Of a stretch of DNA of 12,777 bases, positions 1 through 6,091 are shown piece after piece. Under the pieces are notes generated by a model. It saw only the letters and a list, made by a program, of their open reading frames with translations, was not told where the DNA came from and did not search any database. A program made the translations under genes and the position numbers. Position 1 is the first letter of the stretch; every line of letters starts with the position of its first letter. Origin of the DNA: JBFWIW01 sp050253535 (GTDB lineage Bacteria; Bacillota; Clostridia; Oscillospirales; Oscillospiraceae); NCBI GenBank assembly GCA_050253535.1, contig JBFWIW010000074.1, positions 1 to 12,777 of the forward strand, written 5' to 3'.

Positions 1-280
1 CGTTGCCATCTACGCCAGTTATGGTATGCCCATCTCCATCTATGGTAATGGTTTTGTCGGTTGTTACCGTATAGTTCACCGACTCGGTAATATCATTTAG
101 CAGAAGTATGGTATCGCCATCTGCTGCTTCTGAAAGTGCTGCTGTGAGAGTGGCATAATCACCGCCGGTCCCGACTGTGAGCGGCGGTACGACCGCCAGC
201 GCCGTCACCGGCAGCAGGGATAACATCATACCCAATGCTAAAATAATACTCAACAGTTTCTTGCTTTTTTTCATTTTCAT
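1..280 (-). CDS. Secreted surface protein with beta-helix-like repeats, N-terminal 93 residues only
   Basis: This reading frame runs off the left edge, so only the first 93 residues are visible. It starts at an ATG ending at position 280, preceded by GAGGG about 9 nt upstream. The N-terminus is a clear signal peptide: Lys-rich MKMKKSKK, a hydrophobic core LLSIILALGMMLSLLP, then an Ala-x-Ala type cleavage site (TALA, around residue 29). The mature part has the pattern GGDYATLTAALSEA..DGDTILLLNDIT followed by KTITIDGDGHTI. That pattern is typical of parallel beta-helix (pectate-lyase-like) repeats in clostridial cell-wall or adhesin proteins. What is seen: the signal peptide and repeat-like pattern. 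What is inferred: export and surface location. The rest of the protein, including any anchor, lies outside the window, so no enzymatic role can be given. The DUF2442 gene ends only 18 nt upstream on the same strand, so the two may share a transcript. Confidence 0.75.
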   Translation of the reverse strand, partial: MKMKKSKKLLSIILALGMMLSLLPVTALAVVPPLTVGTGGDYATLTAALSEAADGDTILLLNDITESVNYTVTTDKTITIDGDGHTITGVDGN

Positions 281-298
281 CTTTGTTTTCCCTCTTTC

Positions 299-529
299 TT
301 ATTTCTGCGCCAGCTGAAACAGCTCGTTTATTGATATTTCAACTTTTCCGTCCCACCGGATATAGCTGCCGTCGGTGACGGCCCGTTTAAATAATTCTTT
401 ATCCGCCAACATGCCGAACCGGATGGTCTGCAGCCGGCTTTCCAAATTCAGCGTGACACTGCTGCCGTTGTCCAGCCGTACCTCAAGCCGATAATCCTCC
501 TGTGGCACGAGGCCGGTAATTTTGCTCAT
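299..529 (-). CDS. DUF2442 domain-containing small protein
   Basis: A 76-residue protein starting MSKITGLVPQEDYRLEVRLD. The frame is open 11 codons further upstream, but the ATG ending at 529 is chosen because GGAGGTGA sits 8 nt before it; the upstream Met has no ribosome binding site and lies in a terminator hairpin. The pattern of a short strand, then YRLEVRLDNGSSVTLNLES, then a middle part (LADKELFKRAVTDGSYIRWDGKVEISINELFQ), matches the DUF2442 family. Members of that family are 70-90 residues long, lack a known biochemical role, and often sit beside a DUF4160 partner in toxin-antitoxin-like pairs. No DUF4160 partner is visible here. It has no signal peptide or membrane segment, so it is probably cytosolic. 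It lies between the LuxR regulator (upstream, separated by a terminator) and the surface-protein gene (18 nt downstream). Confidence 0.8.
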   Translation of the reverse strand: MSKITGLVPQEDYRLEVRLDNGSSVTLNLESRLQTIRFGMLADKELFKRAVTDGSYIRWDGKVEISINELFQLAQK

Positions 530-549
530 AATCGTCACCTCCAAAATAG

Positions 550-587
550 AAAAATCCACCATACAAATGATTGTACAGTGGATTTTT
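550..587 (-). terminator. Intrinsic terminator after the LuxR-family gene, just before the DUF2442 ribosome binding site
   Basis: Stem AAAAATCCAC (550-559) pairs with GTGGATTTTT (578-587). On the minus strand five more pairs (560-564 with 573-577) form using two G-U wobbles; these are mismatches in a plus-strand RNA, so the hairpin favours the minus transcript. The minus RNA continues with a U-rich stretch (CTATTTT). It lies 40 nt past the LuxR stop codon and only about 7 nt ahead of the GGAGG of the DUF2442 gene, so it could also act as an attenuator for that gene. Confidence 0.75.
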
Positions 588-592
588 TTCGC

Positions 593-621
593 TTGACAGT
601 ACCCGCCGGGTACTTTATTAA
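593..621 (+). promoter_or_regulatory. Orphan promoter-like site with an internal dyad, facing the 3' end of the LuxR gene
   Basis: TTGACA (593-598), a 17-bp spacer and TATTAA (616-621) on the plus strand. The spacer is almost filled by the perfect dyad AGTACCC-GCC-GGGTACT (598-614), an arrangement seen at operators of metal- or effector-sensing repressors and MerR-type activators. No plus-strand gene follows: the next gene is the antisense LuxR frame whose stop codon is at 628. It may be a remnant, produce antisense RNA, or be only a short hairpin in the LuxR 3' end. Confidence 0.35.
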
Positions 622-627
622 GGATAT

Positions 628-3105
628 TTAAATAATTGATTCAAAATGCTGCATGAGCAAGCTTCTTGAACCCACCCCAAGCTTTTCAAAAACGCCCTTC
701 AAATGCTTTTTAACTGTGTTTTCCGAGATAAACAGCCTTTCTCCGATTTGCCTGTTTGAAAATCCTTCCGAGGCAAGCCGGGCAATCTCTTCTTCCCGCT
801 TGGATAACTGGGGTTTGTCTTCCGCGAAATACGTCCGGTTAATGTGTTCCACGGCCTTTTGATAGGGAGAAAACAGCTCCAGTATCTTCGCGATATCCTC
901 CCGGTATGTCCCTTCGCTGTAAATCTCCTCAAGCAGCGGCTTAATGAAATCGCAGTTTTCCACGAAGGGCATATAGACCATGTCCGGCACAGCCATGTCA
1001 AGCGCCTGTCTGATGGCGGTGACGGCCTCGCCTCTTCGATAGATCCGTTCGTTCGCCGCCCCGACATAGATGGCAGTATAAATGTTCGGCAGTACGTTTG
1101 GAAAAACAGAAGCGGTTCCATAAAACTGCCCGGAAATGCCCAGCAGCTTCAGGTAGTCCCCGCTGATGAGAAGCGCCCTTCCGTATATGATATTTGAGAA
1201 GGCTCTGGCCGGGAAGTACAGGCGGTTGGAGCTGAAATCGCCCTTCGCCAGCCATTCGGGAATATGACTTCTTTGCTGCAGGCAGGCGTGGATAAAGCCC
1301 TCGCACATGTCAACGGTATGGATCAGGGCATACAGCCTGTTTTTTTCAATCACATCGTGTATTTGTCTGGATAAGCCCAAAACTGCTTCATATTCACCCC
1401 GTATAAGGGCCATCCTTGCCTGCAGGAAAAACGCGCATAGCACCATATTCGGTTGATGCGCGCCGTCAGCTAAATAGAGCGCCTGATGCACTGCAATTTC
1501 AGCATTCTCAAAATCACCTCTGCAAAAGTGCTGCTCTGCCTCCATCAACTGCTCCGCGCCCGTTCCATGCCCGTCCGTCAGCCTGTAATAGTATGGCATG
1601 GCTTCCTTCATATCATTGACCTCTTGCACAAGCTTTCCGCTCTCCCGATAGAACATATACAGCACCGAGGGGGAGCCGAAGGTCCAGCTGCCGGTGGTAT
1701 CCATAAACACAGAGGGGTTCTTTAATAGCGCGCAGGCCCTTTTGTGATGCTCCGACATTCCCATAATGTCGTTGTAGCGCGTGAAGCTCAGCAGGAGCTC
1801 CAATTCTCCCGTAAGACTTTGAGCACTCTCGGTATCCATCTCGCTGTCCCGTATCAGCAGGGCAAGCTCACTGCAGGTCTGTTGAAACAAATCCATTTCA
1901 TTAAATGTCATAAGGGCCATTGCATAAACGAGCAGCGCAACGGGATGGCGCTTTTTGTATTCAGGCGGACACTGCTCGAAATATTTGATGATGCGATCCT
2001 TTTTGTCATTGCCGATCGCCTTGTCAAGCTCTGCGGTGCAAAGCAGATTTTCAAAGTCGCCTGCCATATAAAAATAATGCATTGCGGCGGGAAGATCGCC
2101 GGTTTGTAAACACCAATGCCCGGCTCTTTCGTAGATATTCCGCTGATAGGCAGAATCCTTATTTTCAAGCTGTTCCCGCAGAAAGCTTGTGAAGATGCTG
2201 TGGATTTGATATGTTTTTACGTTGGCATCAAAATTGACAAACGCGTTGTGATCGATCACCTCCGCTAAAAGCAGATCCGCACGCTTATCACCCCACATGT
2301 GGATCGCCTGCTTCAGAGTAAAACTGTCGAAAATGCAAAGGCTCAGAAGAAAATCTTTGATTTCTTCCGAGAACGGGTCATAGATGGCGCCGTTTACCAG
2401 TTTTTTGATATTATTTGTATCCGCAAAGCTGCCCGTCTCATTCGCGCTGAGCATCAGTAGATACAGCGCGCTGATCCAGCCCTCGGTGATGGCATATAAT
2501 TGATCCGCCTCATCCTCCCGTAGGCTGATTCCGCACAGCTTGAAGTATTCCGTGATCTCACTGGGCGTAAGTTCAAAAATTTCTTTTTCTATATGGTAAA
2601 GATAGCCTTTGAGAGAAAGCTCCTCTATTTTTAAGTGCTCGACAAACCGCGCCGTCAGGACAATATGGAAATGATCAATCTCATTGACGACAAGGAACCA
2701 AATGAAGCTGCTCACATCTGTCGCACTGATCAGATGATAATCGTCAATGACAAGAACGGTCTCGGCGGGGAATTGAATCTCCTCGATGATTTTTAGGGCT
2801 TCCTGCATGGACACGCTGTCATTAGGGTAACCAAGCCGCTTCAGATCCTCAGAGCGATCCCTGTCAAGCGCCTGGAATAACCGACTGAAGGTGATCCAAA
2901 AGCCCGAAATGGAGTCGTCATAGACCCGGTGCCACAGCACATGGGCGTCTGAAGCTTTTAAATATTCACGGACAGCCGTTGTCTTGCCATAACCCATCGG
3001 CGCTTCCACAAGCGTGCATGGGAAGTTTAAAAGCTGAGCCATTTGACGCCTAAGCTTATCGGTATAATAAATAGCCTGCGTGTTATGTTTCTTTTGTCTT
3101 GGCAT
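628..3105 (-). CDS. MalT-like LuxR-family transcription regulator (STAND NTPase plus C-terminal HTH)
   Basis: An 825-residue regulator. The start chosen is the ATG ending at 3105 (MPRQKKHNTQ), which has GGGAGG 8 nt upstream and matches the usual N-terminus of the family; the frame is open 52 codons further to a GTG at 3261, but that stretch belongs to a broken HTH module described separately. Visible domains: Walker A at residues 35-43 (APMGYGKTT), Walker B around 117-122 (VLVIDD), a sensor-like LTARF segment near 155, a long helical TPR-like middle, and a GerE-type LuxR helix-turn-helix at about 767-825 (LSKREEEIARLASEGFSNRQ, then ISENTVKKHLKGVFEKLG). By family knowledge such proteins bind ATP and an inducer in the N-terminal part, oligomerise and activate transcription. 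No receiver domain is present, so phosphorylation control is unlikely. The inducer is unknown. The downstream DUF2442 and surface-protein genes on the same strand are candidate targets by position only. Confidence 0.9.
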   Translation of the reverse strand: MPRQKKHNTQAIYYTDKLRRQMAQLLNFPCTLVEAPMGYGKTTAVREYLKASDAHVLWHRVYDDSISGFWITFSRLFQALDRDRSEDLKRLGYPNDSVSMQEALKIIEEIQFPAETVLVIDDYHLISATDVSSFIWFLVVNEIDHFHIVLTARFVEHLKIEELSLKGYLYHIEKEIFELTPSEITEYFKLCGISLREDEADQLYAITEGWISALYLLMLSANETGSFADTNNIKKLVNGAIYDPFSEEIKDFLLSLCIFDSFTLKQAIHMWGDKRADLLLAEVIDHNAFVNFDANVKTYQIHSIFTSFLREQLENKDSAYQRNIYERAGHWCLQTGDLPAAMHYFYMAGDFENLLCTAELDKAIGNDKKDRIIKYFEQCPPEYKKRHPVALLVYAMALMTFNEMDLFQQTCSELALLIRDSEMDTESAQSLTGELELLLSFTRYNDIMGMSEHHKRACALLKNPSVFMDTTGSWTFGSPSVLYMFYRESGKLVQEVNDMKEAMPYYYRLTDGHGTGAEQLMEAEQHFCRGDFENAEIAVHQALYLADGAHQPNMVLCAFFLQARMALIRGEYEAVLGLSRQIHDVIEKNRLYALIHTVDMCEGFIHACLQQRSHIPEWLAKGDFSSNRLYFPARAFSNIIYGRALLISGDYLKLLGISGQFYGTASVFPNVLPNIYTAIYVGAANERIYRRGEAVTAIRQALDMAVPDMVYMPFVENCDFIKPLLEEIYSEGTYREDIAKILELFSPYQKAVEHINRTYFAEDKPQLSKREEEIARLASEGFSNRQIGERLFISENTVKKHLKGVFEKLGVGSRSLLMQHFESII

Positions 3106-3265
3106 CGCTGCAGCCTCCCAAAGAGCTTTTTCTCGACTTTTCCTTTTATCTGCAGGTTTTTGCGCATCCTTGGGAATAATCCAGGCTCCGCCTATTTTTT
3201 GCGCTCCCGGAATGCCCTTCCGCATAGCTGATCCCCAATAGGGCGGCAGCCTCAATGACACTCAT
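3106..3265 (-). pseudogene. Frameshifted excisionase-like HTH module fused to the front of the LuxR gene
   Basis: An ATG ending at 3265 begins MSVIEAAALLGIS, which is the first half of an excisionase/MerR-like HTH, but this frame then runs to a stop after about 40 codons without family character. In the next frame the same stretch reads AMRKGIPGAQKIGGAWIIP then KDAQKPADKRKSREKALWEA, the second half of the same domain, and this frame continues without a stop into the LuxR protein. The turn and recognition-helix residues normally found between GIS and the RKGIPGA part look missing, so a short deletion not divisible by three is the simplest explanation. The LuxR start signal GGGAGG lies inside this module. 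It may originally have been either a separate small HTH gene or an N-terminal extension of the regulator. A sequencing error cannot be excluded. Confidence 0.6.
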
Positions 3266-3307
3266 ATATTCCCAGCCCGCGCCTCATCTCTACTCTTACT
3301 ACAAACA

Positions 3308-3336
3308 AGTATACTTCCGGGAAGAGAAGATTTCAA
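3308..3336 (-). promoter_or_regulatory. Promoter of the HTH-remnant/LuxR transcript
   Basis: On the minus strand TTGAAA (3336-3331), a 17-bp spacer and TATACT (3313-3308). The -10 box lies inside the perfect 10-bp palindrome AAGTATACTT, and the spacer holds a CTTCC-GGAAG type dyad, so a regulator could bind here. The expected start of RNA is about 35 nt before the ATG of the broken HTH module, so the LuxR message carries that module as a leader of roughly 200 nt. Confidence 0.65.
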
Positions 3337-3453
3337 GAATAAGAAATGCAGCGGTTTACTTGCTTGAATGGGTTTTCTGCAGATCATTTTGAGTAAAAAA
3401 GGGAAGTCTGCTTTTTGAACCGATATTTGCGCCGCGCTTTAAACGGCATCCTA

Positions 3454-3469
3454 TTTCTTTGCAAAGAAA
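3454..3469. repeat. Perfect 16-bp palindrome
   Basis: TTTCTTTGCAAAGAAA reads the same on both strands. It lies just beyond the U-tract side of the structured element at 3472-3596 and about 120 nt upstream of the LuxR promoter. It could be an operator or part of a terminator-like region; nothing further can be said from sequence. Confidence 0.6.
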
Positions 3470-3471
3470 AG

Positions 3472-3596
3472 AAAAAGCTACCAAGAACGATGCCCCGCAG
3501 TTTTATCTGCAGGACATCGTTTTTAGGAAAATATTTGGTACGAGTGTTCATAAGGACAAACTCGGAAACCTGCATAAAATAAAAGTTTTTGGTAGC
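3472..3596 (-). ncRNA. Three-stem structured element, candidate complex terminator or small RNA
   Basis: GCTACCAAGAAC (3477-3488) pairs with GTTTTTGGTAGC (3585-3596), a 12-bp closing stem with one G-U pair in plus-strand RNA (A-C in minus RNA). Inside it are two more hairpins. One is ACGATG..CC..GCAG with CTGC..GG..CATCGT (3487-3520) around a TTTTAT loop. The other is CGAGTGTTC with GGAC-AA-ACTCG (3541-3563). On the minus strand the closing stem is followed at once by TTTTTCTTTTCTTT, as in an intrinsic terminator. It lies 40 nt past the stop codon of the CDF-like gene, so the plain reading is an elaborate terminator. A small RNA or a MITE-like element with 12-bp terminal inverted repeats are alternatives. 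The family was not recognised. Confidence 0.4.
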
Positions 3597-3635
3597 AGAC
3601 AAACGAATATTACACTTAAGATGCCATATGTTTTA

Positions 3636-4271
3636 TCAACGATGAATTTGTCTGATAACATCCACTCCGTTATAGAGCAGGTAAACGGCAACGGCAATCG
3701 ATCCAAAAGCATCAATATATAGTGTAAGCGGTAATGACGGTGCAATTGTTACGGCTGCAAGAGCTGTAACAATACAAACATCCACGCTGGATTTTCCCCG
3801 ATAAAGTCGTTGCTGCGCCGCTATTACCGGGTCCGGCTGCCTGTGATTCATGGCGCGGTATTTCAGCCAAAAGCTGATATTAACCGCCAGCCCGAGTGAC
3901 GCAATAATTAGGCCCAAAGGTGTTTTACCGCTTTGCTCGGCAGAGAGCAGGCGTACAATTCCCACGATGATCAAAGCGATGCCTGACGCACTCATAGCCG
4001 CGGCAACGGTGTAATTCGTCAGCCGTTCCAGCCGGGCGCTGTAACCTGCGTTTTCAAAAGGCAGTTTTCTCAGCTTGTGATACATCAGCCATGATACAAA
4101 GGTTGCGACAAGCTCCGAGGTTCGTCTGAGAAAATCCGCCATCTGTGCGGCGGACCCGCTGGCAAACGCGGCATAACTGATGATTGCCGGACCGGGTGCG
4201 CTCAGGAGAAGGGCAATCAGTAACGTTCGCTCGCTTTTCTTTGTTCGCATTTCGGGTTGTCTTTCAGGCAT
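3636..4271 (-). CDS. Cation-diffusion-facilitator-like membrane protein (divergent, no cytoplasmic tail)
   Basis: A 211-residue integral membrane protein. The ATG ending at 4271 (MPERQPEMRTKK) is preferred over an upstream TTG because GGAG lies 9 nt before it; the upstream kinase-like gene stops 2 nt ahead (TGA-AA-ATG), so translation is probably coupled. About five to six hydrophobic segments are visible. Family signs of CDF transporters: the ASGSAAQMADFLRRTSELVA segment in the place of the usual ADxxHSxxD helix, GYSARLERLTN like the GYGKLE motif, and DAFGSIAVAVYLLYNGVDVI near the end. The metal-binding residues are not conserved: the usual H/D-x3-D of helix 2 reads R/T..E, and that of helix 5 reads K-S-S-V-D. 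The C-terminal regulatory domain is missing. So the fold is likely CDF, but zinc or other metal transport cannot be assumed. It is probably controlled together with the upstream gene by the TetR regulator. Confidence 0.7.
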   Translation of the reverse strand: MPERQPEMRTKKSERTLLIALLLSAPGPAIISYAAFASGSAAQMADFLRRTSELVATFVSWLMYHKLRKLPFENAGYSARLERLTNYTVAAAMSASGIALIIVGIVRLLSAEQSGKTPLGLIIASLGLAVNISFWLKYRAMNHRQPDPVIAAQQRLYRGKSSVDVCIVTALAAVTIAPSLPLTLYIDAFGSIAVAVYLLYNGVDVIRQIHR

Positions 4272-4273
4272 TT

Positions 4274-4999
4274 TCAAATACTCCAATTGACTAATAAGGA
4301 TATCAATCCGAACAACGGCAACGCAGTCGCAAGCGGAACATTAACGGTATCCCTCCCTTTGCGGGAGACAAGCTCCGAAAAAGCCGCGACCACCGCAACC
4401 AAAAGCGCAACCAGCATGCACATATACCAGGAAAGCTCCGCATAGAACAGGAGGGAAATAAATATTGAGCAGGCGGATATGATATACATGGCGAGAGTGC
4501 CTTCCCAGGTCTTCGGTCCCTCTACCAGTCGGCTATGTATCTGATGTCTACCGAAGTTTATTCCTACAAGGGCTGCGGCGGCGTCTCCGAATCCCCAAGC
4601 CAGAACGGCGGCAACAATGATATATTTCCATGGTTCGCCAAGAACCCCCCAGAACACGGTAATCATTACGGCCATCATGATAAAAACGCACAAAAGGCTC
4701 GTTTTTACCTCTCCTTTCCTACGCTGATTGAATAGTGCCGCGAATTTGGGATGCTTTTCGCACAGCGCCAGGACCGGATAGACGATCAGGGCGAACAGTA
4801 CGCTGGCCCCCGCCGCCAGAAACCAAGTATCGAAAGCCTCTATCAGAATAAATATGGATAAAAAGCACACCGTGTGCATCAGCTTCCGCGTATACTCGCG
4901 CGGGGGCTTTAATAGAAATTTAACGGCCAGTATCATAAGTGCGCCCACGAGGAAATATCCGCATAAAGAAAAGAAACCTTTGACGAATTCCTGAATCAT
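4274..4999 (-). CDS. CdsA/dolichol-kinase-like integral membrane enzyme (CTP-dependent)
   Basis: A 241-residue polytopic membrane protein, ATG at 4999 with AAAGGG 7 nt upstream. Motifs in order: RKLMH (38-42), RRKGE (93-97), GFGDAAAALVG (136-146), KTWEGT (163-168), KGRDTVNVPLAT (214-225), with about seven hydrophobic segments between them. This set is typical of the phosphatidate cytidylyltransferase / phytol kinase / dolichol kinase superfamily, whose members use CTP to activate or phosphorylate a lipid. The RKLMH and KGRDTVNVP motifs point more to the polyprenol/phytol kinase branch than to true CdsA, which is longer, but the substrate cannot be decided here. It is the first gene of a two-gene unit with the CDF-like gene. 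It is driven by a promoter overlapping that of the divergent TetR gene and has a leader of about 145 nt. Confidence 0.8.
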   Translation of the reverse strand: MIQEFVKGFFSLCGYFLVGALMILAVKFLLKPPREYTRKLMHTVCFLSIFILIEAFDTWFLAAGASVLFALIVYPVLALCEKHPKFAALFNQRRKGEVKTSLLCVFIMMAVMITVFWGVLGEPWKYIIVAAVLAWGFGDAAAALVGINFGRHQIHSRLVEGPKTWEGTLAMYIISACSIFISLLFYAELSWYMCMLVALLVAVVAAFSELVSRKGRDTVNVPLATALPLFGLISLLVNWSI

Positions 5000-5131
5000 A
5001 GAAAAACCCTTTCAGTTTTATAGAACGATTTACTTCTCGTGAAAACATTCTTGCTGGGTATCATTCGTATGCCTTGAAATCAGAAGACAATGACGAGGCA
5101 GGAGTATAAGGTGTATGTGCAGGAATGTTAA

Positions 5132-5160
5132 TTGACAGTAAAGTGTATGTAAATTATAAT
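5132..5160 (+). promoter_or_regulatory. Promoter of the TetR gene, full consensus
   Basis: TTGACA (5132-5137), exactly 17 bp, TATAAT (5155-5160). RNA would begin near 5167, leaving a leader of about 97 nt before the TetR ATG at 5264. The -10 box overlaps that of the opposing promoter, so the two RNA polymerases compete for the same bases. Confidence 0.85.
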
Positions 5161-5181
5161 AAACATGTGTCGCTTTTGCAA
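5153..5181 (-). promoter_or_regulatory. Promoter of the kinase-like/CDF-like operon
   Basis: On the minus strand TTGCAA (5181-5176), 17 bp, TATAAT (5158-5153). It shares four bases of its -10 box with the plus-strand promoter. RNA would start near 5146 and run about 147 nt before the ATG at 4999. Confidence 0.7.
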
Positions 5182-5187
5182 CCGACA
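5168..5187. promoter_or_regulatory. Candidate TetR operator over the divergent promoters
   Basis: TGTCG-N10-CGACA forms a 20-bp dyad. It covers the start point of the TetR message and the -35 box of the operon promoter. A third half-site, GTGTCGTTT, recurs at 5229-5237 in the TetR leader (compare GTGTCGCTT at 5167-5175). Position and symmetry fit a TetR-family operator that would repress both directions; binding is inferred. Confidence 0.5.
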
Positions 5188-5263
5188 GTTTGTTTGCAAT
5201 GGCTTTAGAATCAACATTTATTTTTGAAGTGTCGTTTGTTAACAGAAAGTTAAAGGTGCGGGA

Positions 5264-5812
5264 ATGAGCGGAAAAGTGAATCAGCGTGTTATGCTGACGA
5301 AACGACTGATAAAAGAAAGCCTCGTCCATATGCTTGCAGTAAAAAGCATTTATAAAATTTCCGTGCGGGAGTTATGTGAAGATGCCGGAATCAACCGCAC
5401 GACGTTTTATAAATACTTTGGCAGTCAGTACGACGTTCTTTCAGAATTTGAAGATGAGTTTTTAAGTCATGTTCAGGACGCGTTGGCGGATATTTCCGAT
5501 GATCCCGCACGCCAGTTGGATACGATTTGTACCTATTTTGATAAGAATGCCGAACTCGCTCGTCTGCTGATGAATAATAATGTTGATCCGGATTTTCCAG
5601 GCAAGCTGTTCAATCTGCCTCCAATTCGCAAAATGTTGCTGGAAAAACTCAGCGGACGCTATGATCAACAAGAAATTGAATTTGTTTGTACTTTTGTGGT
5701 TAATGGCGGATACCGCATGATTCAGGAATGGATCAGCGACGAAGAACGCAAATCGCCTTCTATGATTGCCGCGCTGATATTGGAGCTGGCAGAAAAAGTC
5801 TGTAAACGGTAA
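5264..5812 (+). CDS. TetR/AcrR-family transcription regulator
   Basis: A 182-residue protein, ATG at 5264 with AAAGGTG about 5 nt upstream. The N-terminal helix-turn-helix is clear: ISVRELCEDAGINRTTFYKY at about 32-51, preceded by a first helix (RLIKESLVHMLAVKSIYK). The C-terminal two thirds are helical, ending MIQEWISDEERKSPSMIAAL, and resemble the C-terminal domain seen in DhaS-like TetR regulators of Firmicutes. By family knowledge it is a homodimer that binds a dyad operator and releases it on ligand binding. Its ligand is unknown. Its divergent position against the kinase-like/CDF-like operon, the overlapping promoters and the TGTCG dyad suggest it represses that operon and itself. Downstream, a weak 7-bp hairpin (5833-5855) and a strong bidirectional terminator (5880-5914) end the transcript. 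Confidence 0.9.
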   Translation: MSGKVNQRVMLTKRLIKESLVHMLAVKSIYKISVRELCEDAGINRTTFYKYFGSQYDVLSEFEDEFLSHVQDALADISDDPARQLDTICTYFDKNAELARLLMNNNVDPDFPGKLFNLPPIRKMLLEKLSGRYDQQEIEFVCTFVVNGGYRMIQEWISDEERKSPSMIAALILELAEKVCKR

Positions 5813-5879
5813 GTGTTGTAAATATAAAAAGTCTATACTCCACCAACAAGTATAGCGTTTGAATAAGTGAGGAAAACAG

Positions 5880-5914
5880 CAAAAACAGGCAGACATACCG
5901 TCAGCCTGTTTTTG
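5880..5914. terminator. Bidirectional terminator between the TetR gene and tRNA-Leu
   Basis: CAAAAACAGGC (5880-5890) pairs with GCCTGTTTTTG (5904-5914), an 11-bp stem with further GAC/GTC pairing towards the loop. The stem itself carries a T5 run at the 3' side on each strand, so it can serve the TetR gene (plus) and the tRNA (minus, 30 nt past its 3' end). Confidence 0.85.
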
Positions 5915-5944
5915 TCCTTATGAACACTCGAGGATTGTTCGTAG

Positions 5945-6030
5945 TGGTGCCGGTGACCGGACTCGAACCGGTACAACATTGCTGCCGGGGGATTTTAAGT
6001 CCCCTGTGTCTGCCATTCCACCACACCGGC
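5945..6030 (-). tRNA. tRNA-Leu, anticodon UAA
   Basis: Acceptor stem GCCGGTG (5' end at 6030) pairs with CACCGGC (5955-5949), followed by discriminator A and an encoded CCA (5947-5945). The anticodon stem GGGGA/TCCCC carries the loop CTTAAAA, giving anticodon TAA (5997-5995), which reads UUA. A long variable arm (CCCGGCAGCAATGTTGT region) marks it as a class II tRNA, as expected for leucine; the T arm has GGTTCGAGTCC. Length is 86 nt with CCA. Confidence 0.96.
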
Positions 6031-6048
6031 GTGCTCCTACGCCTGCAT

Positions 6049-6077
6049 ATAGTAGCATTTCATACGGTCGTTGTCAA
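6049..6077 (-). promoter_or_regulatory. Promoter of tRNA-Leu
   Basis: On the minus strand TTGACA (6077-6072), 17 bp, TACTAT (6054-6049). RNA would begin about 10-12 nt before the mature 5' end. The -35 box lies only 15 nt past the DUF896 stop codon, with no terminator between, so read-through from DUF896 into the tRNA is possible. Confidence 0.8.
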
Positions 6078-6091
6078 GAAAAGGAGCGCGT

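Larger units (their letters stand above)
3266..3635. other. Gene-free interval between the LuxR regulator and the CDF-like gene
   Basis: About 370 nt without a convincing gene. From right to left along the minus strand it holds a structured element (3472-3596), a 16-bp palindrome (3454-3469), and the LuxR promoter (3308-3336). A 72-codon frame at 3384-3602 (minus) exists, but it reads across the hairpins, is rich in Lys/Arg/Phe from homopolymer-like DNA, and has no good ribosome binding site, so it is not called as a gene. Confidence 0.6.

Noticed and set aside
3384..3602. 72-codon minus-strand frame with a Lys/Arg/Phe-rich product
   Set aside because: It reads through the structured element and the 16-bp palindrome, has no good ribosome binding site, and its composition follows from A/T-run DNA.
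5030..5329. 99-codon minus-strand frame across the divergent promoter region
   Set aside because: It overlaps the start of the TetR gene and both promoters, has low-complexity His/Leu/Thr-rich sequence and no ribosome binding site.
5833..5855. CTATACT/AGTATAG hairpin after the TetR stop codon
   Set aside because: A 7-bp AT-rich stem with no T-run; too weak to call as a terminator when a strong one follows at 5880-5914.
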